Program-made: the position numbers and the translations under genes | Notes under the pieces: model-generated | The model's database searches: none | What the model saw: only the letters and a program-made list of their open reading frames with translations | Told to the model about the DNA's origin: nothing | Part shown: one piece after another, positions 54,701-61,064 of the stretch | Position numbering within the stretch: position 1 is the first letter of the stretch | Layout of the letters: every line of letters starts with the position of its first letter | NCBI GenBank assembly: GCA_964488495.1 | Contig: CAZAUQ010000003.1 | Location: forward strand, 12,267 to 76,266 | Direction: 5' to 3' | DNA: 64,000 nucleotides | Source: UBA1402 sp964488495 | Lineage (GTDB): Bacteria > Bacteroidota > Bacteroidia > Bacteroidales > UBA1402

Positions 54701-55008
54701 TCTTCGTCCATCGTCACATTAATGACGGTTCGCTCACCAACCACCTGATCCTGAGATTTGAAGCCTACATAATTGAAACGCAGCCTGTTGGCTTTGTCCC
54801 TCACCTGTAGTACGTATTCACCGTCGTAATTGCTGACTGTTCCGTTCACAATACGATTATTTCTGTCAATTTCTGCAATAGTCACAGATATCAGCGGCTC
54901 CTGGTCTGCCGAAGTAATCAGTCCCCGGACAATGATTTGCTGTGCATAGGCTGTCAGGCTCCAGGACAGGCATACGAAGCAAACGACTGCAATCTTTATT
55001 CTTTTCAT
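51733..55008 (-). CDS. SusC/RagA-family TonB-dependent transporter
   Basis: 1091 residues. Signal peptide ending LTAYAQ. CarboxypepD-like domain (about 25-105, VRGLITSADQEPLISVTIAE), linker with ELSEAVVTGRAVTNTGPMN, plug domain (about 125-250, VEDALQGRVSGLDIVSNSGA, QPLIVVNGVPYET, VLKDAASTAIWGAQGANGVL) and barrel ending FGVTIGF. All SusC landmarks are intact. Upstream by 9 bases lies the largest FAS1 gene, downstream its SusD. Substrate unknown; no enzyme is encoded inside the locus. Confidence 0.96.
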   Translation of the reverse strand: MKRIKIAVVCFVCLSWSLTAYAQQIIVRGLITSADQEPLISVTIAEIDRNNRIVNGTVSNYDGEYVLQVRDKANRLRFNYVGFKSQDQVVGERTVINVTMDEESLELSEAVVTGRAVTNTGPMNVPTREISFAMQKVDAKEFEGIQVTSVEDALQGRVSGLDIVSNSGAPGSGMSMRIRGTTSLRSDGSQPLIVVNGVPYETTVASDFDFATAREEQYAELLTVNPDDILEIVVLKDAASTAIWGAQGANGVLQITTKKGTRGKPRVMYTYRLTSAFMPAPIPLLNGDEYTMLMKEEYLNPTLNTNQGNIPEYSYVQDGSAFFWNYNNNTDWVNEITRTAWKHDNNLSISGGGERGDYRISFGYLDEQGIVYGQGLRRFTNRTDLGYVLSDRLIFRTELAYTYSDNDKNYDNNILNTAMRKMPNVPIYARDENGNYTDVYFNIDRSSSNLHADQRDMVNPVGLVNLASYNSKSYRIIPTFRLQYDILDPNKAMLRFKSSVSMDVNSIHTTRFFPKELSGANYDNTSINYAFEGDEESTNIQLDNNLTWQPRLDNGHAFMIYGAVQTSINKGSSQSLGSYWAPSSYIQNVSEGFTSETKSYSSESHSYGMFVSSHYAYLERYIVDFVLRRDVSSRFGKNNRVGYFPGVSLKWIASDEEFMQNVSWIDMLAVRPSWGVSGNTPKSSYLHYSKYSTYPYSYIDMPAVYPSGLQISNLRWEKTTQLNMGIDFGFFQNRLVGDINFYHKRTTDLLFENLPIPSSSGFSTQSYENTGTMDNDGWELNMKAPSIFKSGDFSIDLSLNLSNYYNTIMELSDKIELSKGEMINNGEYLRNIIIGNPLGSFYGYRFKGVYQYSEYIPGIQENAPVARDENNQVIPDRFNVPKPMWFNYGGSNAYQFQGGDAIYEDINHDGSIDELDVVYLGNANPKINGGFSFLFRYKRFSVNAFFHFRYGNQIVNESRMWLENMYTNDNQSIAVKWRWRKEGDITDMPRALYNTGYNWLGSDRYVEDGSFLRFKYLTFNYSIPANKLKRYGLTDLKFYLTINNLALLTNYSGVDPEVGYAATASDPFRIGYDTSKTPRSKDGTFGVTIGF

Positions 55009-55017
55009 AACTGTTTA

Positions 55018-57588
55018 TTATTCGTTGTTGGGGGACAAGGCGCCGTCAATACTATGAACAATAATGCGCGAATTGGTGGCGATGTTACCGCTGGCAAAGC
55101 TGTATTGCCGGCACATGATGTTTTCGCTGCCGCTTATGGTAGTACCCAGAATACTGCCGGCATTGATGTTTTTCCTGATACTCAGGTGAGAACCGTTCTG
55201 AGCAATGTACACATTATAAAATTGCCTGTTCTTCTGGTTTTTGGCCGAAGTGGTGGTTGTACGGGGCAGTCCGTCGTCTTCGGCCCATTCATCCATATAA
55301 TACTGTTCGGTAAAGTAAGCTCCGTCAACAAAATGATTTTTAATAAAGGTGATGGTTTTCTTAATTTCCGCAATCATAGCTGAATCGTTGCCCAAAGAGG
55401 CAATCTGGTTTTTGTCCATGAACAGCCGGTCTTGGGTACGGGCCCTTTCCAGAGCCGTATTGGTGGGTACAAAGACTGTGTAGTTGTACAATCCCAGGAA
55501 AGGTACAAAATAATCGATGCCGTCTTTCTTATAGAAAATGGGCCGTACATATTCAGTTTGTTTGGCCGAGGAAACATTCCGGTAGAACAGGGTTCTGTCG
55601 GAGGCCACTTCGCGATCGGCAAAGAAAGTGGCATCGGGGTCGTCAAAGTCTTCGATCAGATTAAAAAATTCACTGATGTTGCTGTTGGCCGTAATATTGT
55701 CCTGAGCCAGAGAATAAAAAGACTTCAGGGTATGTTCCAGGGCTTTGTCTATCAAATAGACCGTGCCGTTGTGAATACCGTTGTCGTAGTCGTATTGCGC
55801 AATAACATTGGCATAAGTGCCTTTTTCCAGATCGCCGGCACCCTGGAAACGCAAGCCCTGAGCACCGTCGTCTACTTTGATGTAGGCTCCGCCCTTGGTT
55901 TGCAGGTATTTTTGTCCCGGTGAGCGCAGACCTACTACTATGTGATGGTCTACTATGTCTTTGAGCCTGTTGCGAACAACATCTGCGTTGTAATTGGGTG
56001 CAGCTATGGAGTCACCGGCGTTGTTGAGCGAAACATAATTGACATGCTTTTTGTCTTCGTCAAAGAAGAAACGCATCTTCTTTTTTTCGAGGGTGGCAGA
56101 GGTTTGGTTTACCGGATCAGGGTAAGCAGAGAAGCTGGAATCCAGAGGAATAAATAAGCTGAATTTATTTTCGAGTGAAGTCAGGTAGTAATTAAACTTG
56201 AGAGCAGTATTGTTGCTGCTTTCGTTGATGATCCAGTTGAATATGCGGGTATCGGGATTTTTGAGCAAGGGAGCCACCACCGTTTTGAAATCCCGGGGAT
56301 CGACTACATCGTTCAGGGTGTAAACCAAGCCGTTGCGACAGATTTGCGCATCTACCACATTTTCGAGCGTATAGCCCATTTCGTCGCCCTTGACGTCGTC
56401 CACAATATCATCTATCCGGGTAGGTAGAGCATTCAAAAAAGAGCGTTTCATGTGTGTCCTGACAAATTTGGCGGCCAGGTCATCGGGAACGCTATCCCAA
56501 AGTGGATATTCGCTAAGGAAGCTGTTTTCGATGTATTGTTGCATGGCCTGATTGTCGGGAGCAAAAATGGCCGGCATGTCCGAAGGTGGTTGACCTACAG
56601 TGGCCTGATTTTGGATTTCGTTGGCGGCCGGTGAAAAGAGCAGGCTTTCGACGGTATATTCATTGCCTTTATCGTCCACGATGGTACGGTCGGCTGTGTC
56701 GAAGAAACTGATGTAAAAGACCGAGTCTGTACTTCCCGGTTGCGTTTCGCGCAGTTTTTCGGTGGCCGCGGGGTCATACACAGGTTCGCAGAAACGTTCC
56801 AGCAAACGGCAAAATTCCGAGAGGTTCGGGTTGGTTGTCATGTATTCCCACATGCTTAACGGGGGCATTACCACTTTGTCCAACACATGGATGTAGCCGT
56901 TCAGGTTCACTAAGTTGCCCTCGATGATTTTGGCTCCGAACACATGAATATCGCCGTTTTGGCGTTGAGAACCCGGATACAGAAGGTCGAAGTCCTCGTT
57001 GTTTATGTTTTTCTTTTCAAAATAGGGCTGGGTAAAATGCACCATTGTCCAATTGCCCGGAGTTTTAAGGTACATGCCGTTTTGTTTAAAGCGGGAAAAC
57101 TGGGGATTGTCCGGGAGGTCTGTTCTGAAGGGGATGGTATCGTCAATGACCATAGTGGTGGTGCGTCGCAGACAGTTGCCGGTTTCCGGCCCCTGTGAAC
57201 TTCCCAGTACGGAGGTGACGTAGGCATTTTCCAAGGTATAAAAACTGAGGAAGTTTTTGATGAGTTTTGTCGACATGTCCGCCGGACTGCTAAAACCGTA
57301 GGAATTGTTGGCAAAAAAAGCCGCAAAGGCAGAGTCGGTAGGCACAAACAGCGTGCGGCTGCCGGTACGCCTGAGCACTTCTATATAAGAACTGTCCATG
57401 CGGGACAGCAGTCCGAGATAGGTATCGAAGCGCCCGTCTTTTTGCAAGGTGCTGTAAATGTTGTCCCCTATCCAGTCGGGTGAGTGTTCGAGGTATTCGT
57501 AACTGTTGTTACAGCTCAGTCCGGTAAAAACGAGAAGAAAAAGCAGTAAACGCGAGAGCGTTTTGTCGTGCGTAGTGCTGTATATCAT
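55018..57588 (-). CDS. Large fasciclin lipoprotein with four FAS1 domains
   Basis: 856 residues from ATG 57588 (MIYSTTHDKTLSRLLLFLLV, lipobox FTGLSC); the codons up to 57615 precede the signal and are unlikely. Four FAS1 repeats are seen by their first conserved strand: TLFVPTDSAFAAFF, PAIFAPDNQAMQQY, FSLFIPLDSSFSAYP and YTVFVPTNTALERA; second-motif HH/NH residues occur in VDHHIVVGLRSPGQK and IKNHFVDGAY. The protein is probably surface-exposed. It heads the seven-gene operon, 9 bases before the first SusC, which suggests that FAS1 proteins are integral parts of this uptake system. Confidence 0.9.
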   Translation of the reverse strand: MIYSTTHDKTLSRLLLFLLVFTGLSCNNSYEYLEHSPDWIGDNIYSTLQKDGRFDTYLGLLSRMDSSYIEVLRRTGSRTLFVPTDSAFAAFFANNSYGFSSPADMSTKLIKNFLSFYTLENAYVTSVLGSSQGPETGNCLRRTTTMVIDDTIPFRTDLPDNPQFSRFKQNGMYLKTPGNWTMVHFTQPYFEKKNINNEDFDLLYPGSQRQNGDIHVFGAKIIEGNLVNLNGYIHVLDKVVMPPLSMWEYMTTNPNLSEFCRLLERFCEPVYDPAATEKLRETQPGSTDSVFYISFFDTADRTIVDDKGNEYTVESLLFSPAANEIQNQATVGQPPSDMPAIFAPDNQAMQQYIENSFLSEYPLWDSVPDDLAAKFVRTHMKRSFLNALPTRIDDIVDDVKGDEMGYTLENVVDAQICRNGLVYTLNDVVDPRDFKTVVAPLLKNPDTRIFNWIINESSNNTALKFNYYLTSLENKFSLFIPLDSSFSAYPDPVNQTSATLEKKKMRFFFDEDKKHVNYVSLNNAGDSIAAPNYNADVVRNRLKDIVDHHIVVGLRSPGQKYLQTKGGAYIKVDDGAQGLRFQGAGDLEKGTYANVIAQYDYDNGIHNGTVYLIDKALEHTLKSFYSLAQDNITANSNISEFFNLIEDFDDPDATFFADREVASDRTLFYRNVSSAKQTEYVRPIFYKKDGIDYFVPFLGLYNYTVFVPTNTALERARTQDRLFMDKNQIASLGNDSAMIAEIKKTITFIKNHFVDGAYFTEQYYMDEWAEDDGLPRTTTTSAKNQKNRQFYNVYIAQNGSHLSIRKNINAGSILGTTISGSENIMCRQYSFASGNIATNSRIIVHSIDGALSPNNE

Positions 57589-57679
57589 AAGTAATGGATA
57601 TTTGATGGCATACAAAGAAAAGCCATCTCAACGGCACAAGGGTATAATATTCATTCAAAATACACGAAAATAAAAGAGG

Positions 57680-57724
57680 AACAACAACAAAAAACAGGAG
57701 CAGAGATGACCCTGCTCCTGTTCG
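57680..57724 (-). terminator. Terminator between the FIVAR-type gene and the FAS1-SusCD operon
   Basis: AACAGGAGCAG (57693-57703) pairs with CTGCTCCTGTT (57712-57722), an 11-bp perfect stem with an 8-base loop; on the minus strand it is followed by TTTTTTGTTGTT. It lies 22 bases after the stop at 57746 and separates the two units. Confidence 0.85.
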
Positions 57725-57745
57725 GTTTTAATACTATTCAATCAC

Positions 57746-60718
57746 TTATTTAACAGCTACTTTCAGAGTTTGTCCTTCTACTCTTACTAAATAGATGCCT
57801 TGTACCAGGTTACGGTTTTCAATTTCTTGTCCGGTAATGGTGTAGACCTTGACCGGGCTGTTGGAGTTGACTACCACGATTTGTCTGTCGAGGGTGTAAG
57901 CAAATACTTTTACAGGTGCTTTTACAGAGCCTGTTCCCAGAGCCGGGCCAAGGTAATACAGCCTGGGATCGCAAGCCGAGAACCAGGTGCCGGTGAAGGT
58001 GCCCAGGTAACCAACATCCACACCAATTTCCAGTTTGTCTCCATCGTAGACGTGGATGAGTTGTACAGTGACATCGTTCCAACCGTACCAGGTCACTCCG
58101 TCTTCGTGGAAGATGGCTGTTTCGAAATTGGTAGGGATGGCATCGGCCGTGCTTACGTTACCGTCGCCTTCGCAGGGAACAGAAGTGGAATACACTCTGG
58201 TACCGGCCTTGGCATAGATCTGAACACCGTTGATGCCTGCTTCGTCGCCGTTGTTGGTTGCTCTGCCGGCCATTTTCAGGGTGTAGGTACCCTGAGGCAG
58301 ATCAGAGATTTTCTGGTAAGCTTTGAATTTGAGAGCGCCGGCAGTGCCGTTCCAGGAATCAAAGTAATAGAAACCATCGCCGCGATAGTGTTGAATGTGG
58401 CCCATATAACCGTTGCCGTTTTCATGGGCTGCTGTCCAGCCTTGGGGTACGGTGGTATTGTTGGTGGTATTCATTTCCGGATTAACAATTACAAAGCTAA
58501 AGTCTGCGGGATTTTCTTCGCTGCCTACAGCTGAATACTTAAAGACTCTGACGGCTTCCTTAAGATCGACAAGGGCTTGTTCGCAGTCTTCCATAAGGGA
58601 AGCTCCGTCACCCAGGATTTCGCTGGCGAGATTGATGGCATCAATCAAGGCAATGAAAGCATCTTCGGGATATACTGTTTCGTCAGCTGTTTCGTACATT
58701 TCGGTAGCTTCGATAATGTAGTCGTTCAGGTTCATAGCTGAAGTTTGAGAATCTTTGAAGCGTTTCCAGGCGGCATTGGTTTTTGTAACCATGGCATCGA
58801 GTTCTTCCTGGCTAAATGTAGTTTCGAGGAAGGCATTGGCTTCATCCAGTACTGCATCCAGTATGGGATCTTCTCCGAGGGGAACAACGTAATCCATACG
58901 ATCGGTCTGGATTTGGCTGAGCAATACCCTGAACATGGTTTCAACGGCAGCGGGATCAACTCCTAAATAATAGAGGCGGAAGTTGTCGATACAGAACCAA
59001 CCGGCCTGAGCTTCTCCGGCAGTGGAGGCAAAACCGATACGGGCGGTGCCGTCAAAGACCACAAATTCGGTGCTGAGCGTTTCCCAGGCTTCGGGTGTAG
59101 TATTGAAGCCTGTGGCAGTCAATACGGTGGAATTATTGGTTTCAAAGGTGGTGGCGTACAAGTGTTGATCGGTAATATAGTTGGGTTCTGTAATGGCCTG
59201 ACATGTTACACGATATACTCCGTTCGGCAGATTGGTCAGATCCTGGTAAACATTCATTGAAGTGAAGTTGTTGGACCAGCTGTTCCAGCACTGATTGCCG
59301 TCTGTCACTACAATGGAGGCGTTTACCCTACGGTCGCCACTGGCTACCACACTGGCATCCTTCCATTTGGCACTCAGGGAAGTACCGCTTGATTCTTCGA
59401 AAGAGGGGTCAGAAATCAGATCGGTTACTTCGATGGGATTTTCCTTGTTCGCAACCGAAATCAGCAGAGCATACATCTGCAGGTTCAGATTTGCCGTGGC
59501 CTGTTCAATGTCGGCCAGAGCCGTGGTGCCTGTAATACCGGCCAGATAGCTTTCTGCAGTAGCTATGGCTGCATTAAAATCGGTTTTGCTTTGTTCGGGG
59601 TAGGCGGCTGCGTTTTGGTCAATGGCCTTGGCTTCGTCAATTTTGGCAATCAATTTGTCGACTGTTTTGAGCATGGTTGCCATACGGTCCATAAATCCTT
59701 GCAAAACAGCTTGTTCGGCTTTGATTTCGTCCACTAAGGTTCCTTTGTAGGTAAGGGTGTCGCCATAGGCTTTGGCATCTGCAATGGCTGCATTCAGAGA
59801 GTCAGCAATACTGGCAGGATATTTGGTATCGAGAACTGCTTTTTCTTCGGCTTCGGTAATTTTGTCCTGGAAGGCTAAGAGAGCATTTTGCCAGGTTTTG
59901 ATATCGGCTATGGCCTTTTTGGCAATGACTGCGTTCAATTCGTCTAGTTTTGCCTGATCGTCGAGGGTGTACAGGTCATAAGTTTTGGTGGTGTCGATCA
60001 GTTTAACAGCATCCAAAGCTGTTTGCAAAGTATCTCCATAAGCAGTCAGTTCGTTGTCGTTGAGCAAGCTGATCAGATTTTCTGCATTACTGATGGCTTT
60101 GGCAACTACAACCTTGGCATAGGTTCTGGCATCAAAGAAGTAATAGGGAGCTCCTGAATTGCTGGTAGCTTTGTCGGTGTAAAGGCTGCTTCCGTTGCCG
60201 GTTCCGTCTGTTCCCATATAGGCTTTGGCGGCATTGATTTCAGCTTTGAATTTCCAGGTAACTGAATCAATCGTGAATTTAATACCATTGGATACATAGA
60301 AAACATTTTCGAGTGTTGCAGAAGGCCTGAACGTCCAGTAATAACGGGTAGTGTCGGCAATAACGCCCACATAGGCGTTTACTCTGGAATTCCAGCTCCC
60401 GTCGGCAGCGGCAAAACGTTGCAAACCGGTTTTTTCCTGCAGATAGAAAAAGTCGGCGTCGTTCAGTACCGAATCTGTACCCATAACGTGAGCAGGCAGT
60501 ATTTCCCAGATTTGAGCCGTGTCGTTAAAGGCAATCCGGGGATCACGTATCTGGATGTTGGAAGCTTCGTCGGTTCCGGTCCAGACTCTGCCTGTACCTG
60601 TGTGAGAAATGTATACCAGGTCACCGATTTTGACTTCGGCCATGGGTTTCTGGGCCTGGCTCAGGTTCATACTAGCGGCCAGTAGCAGGCCACCGATAAA
60701 AAAGTAGAGTTTTTTCAT
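57746..60718 (-). CDS. Large secreted protein with FIVAR-like helical repeats, CBM-like domains and T9SS-type C-terminus
   Basis: 990 residues from ATG 60718 (another ATG two codons upstream). Signal peptide MKKLYFFIGGLLLAASMNLS then QAQ. Residues about 25-190 form a beta-rich domain (KIGDLVYISHTGTGRVWTG) that recalls ricin-like modules. Residues about 210-425 are Ala/Asp/Lys-rich helices of FIVAR type (ASIADSLNAAIADAKAYGDT, AAYPEQSKTDFNAAIATAES). Two beta-sandwich CBM-like domains follow (LISDPSFEESSGTSLSAKW; FVIVNPEMNTTNNTTVPQGW) with another helical stretch between. The end, VKVYTITGQEIENRNLVQGI and YLVRVEGQTLKVAVK, is a sorting-domain-like strand pair. No catalytic domain is seen; an adhesin or glycan-binding role is likely. 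Confidence 0.8.
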   Translation of the reverse strand: MKKLYFFIGGLLLAASMNLSQAQKPMAEVKIGDLVYISHTGTGRVWTGTDEASNIQIRDPRIAFNDTAQIWEILPAHVMGTDSVLNDADFFYLQEKTGLQRFAAADGSWNSRVNAYVGVIADTTRYYWTFRPSATLENVFYVSNGIKFTIDSVTWKFKAEINAAKAYMGTDGTGNGSSLYTDKATSNSGAPYYFFDARTYAKVVVAKAISNAENLISLLNDNELTAYGDTLQTALDAVKLIDTTKTYDLYTLDDQAKLDELNAVIAKKAIADIKTWQNALLAFQDKITEAEEKAVLDTKYPASIADSLNAAIADAKAYGDTLTYKGTLVDEIKAEQAVLQGFMDRMATMLKTVDKLIAKIDEAKAIDQNAAAYPEQSKTDFNAAIATAESYLAGITGTTALADIEQATANLNLQMYALLISVANKENPIEVTDLISDPSFEESSGTSLSAKWKDASVVASGDRRVNASIVVTDGNQCWNSWSNNFTSMNVYQDLTNLPNGVYRVTCQAITEPNYITDQHLYATTFETNNSTVLTATGFNTTPEAWETLSTEFVVFDGTARIGFASTAGEAQAGWFCIDNFRLYYLGVDPAAVETMFRVLLSQIQTDRMDYVVPLGEDPILDAVLDEANAFLETTFSQEELDAMVTKTNAAWKRFKDSQTSAMNLNDYIIEATEMYETADETVYPEDAFIALIDAINLASEILGDGASLMEDCEQALVDLKEAVRVFKYSAVGSEENPADFSFVIVNPEMNTTNNTTVPQGWTAAHENGNGYMGHIQHYRGDGFYYFDSWNGTAGALKFKAYQKISDLPQGTYTLKMAGRATNNGDEAGINGVQIYAKAGTRVYSTSVPCEGDGNVSTADAIPTNFETAIFHEDGVTWYGWNDVTVQLIHVYDGDKLEIGVDVGYLGTFTGTWFSACDPRLYYLGPALGTGSVKAPVKVFAYTLDRQIVVVNSNSPVKVYTITGQEIENRNLVQGIYLVRVEGQTLKVAVK

Positions 60719-60958
60719 ATGCATACTTGTTTAAGAATGTTGTTAAGACATGATTTAGGTTTCAAATGGATGGTGCAAATGAACAAGAGAAAATCCAAGA
60801 GCAGGTCTAAAAAACATTCAGATTTGGCGTCATAATCGTTCAGGATACTTTTTGGCCTGTGCGTGGCTTTCAATAAGACTTTTCATGTTTAGTTAAAAAG
60901 CTCGGAATCACCCATAAAGTTAATGTAAAGATTCAGTTTCGCAAGTTGTTCGTACACA
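60719..60958. other. Divergent intergenic region, no gene seen
   Basis: AT-rich spacer between two divergent secreted-protein genes. No open frame of note, tRNA or hairpin with a T tract was found. A consensus promoter for the minus-strand gene could not be picked out. Confidence 0.6.
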
Positions 60959-61032
60959 TTTGAACGATTATTAAACCTCTTTGAACACCAACTTGATTAG
61001 CTTTGCCTCGGTTATTAAAATTTGTATATTTG
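60959..61032 (+). promoter_or_regulatory. Promoter of the GH128-like gene with upstream direct repeats
   Basis: TTTG (61002-61005), 19 bases, TATATTTG (61025-61032): a perfect match to the Bacteroidota consensus TTTG-N19-TAnnTTTG, 32 bases before the ATG at 61065. Upstream, TTTGAAC occurs at 60959-60965 and 60980-60986, 21 bases apart (two helix turns), ending 15 bases before the -33 box, a position fitting an activator site. Confidence 0.7.
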
Positions 61033-61064
61033 TTTCTCGTAATTTTGTTCCAAAAAAGATATTT

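Noticed and set aside
57613..57640. Promoter for the FAS1-SusCD operon (TTTCTTTG with CTTG upstream on the minus strand)
   Set aside because: The -7 box has a mismatch and the spacing is 16 bases, shorter than the usual 19-21, so it was not listed.
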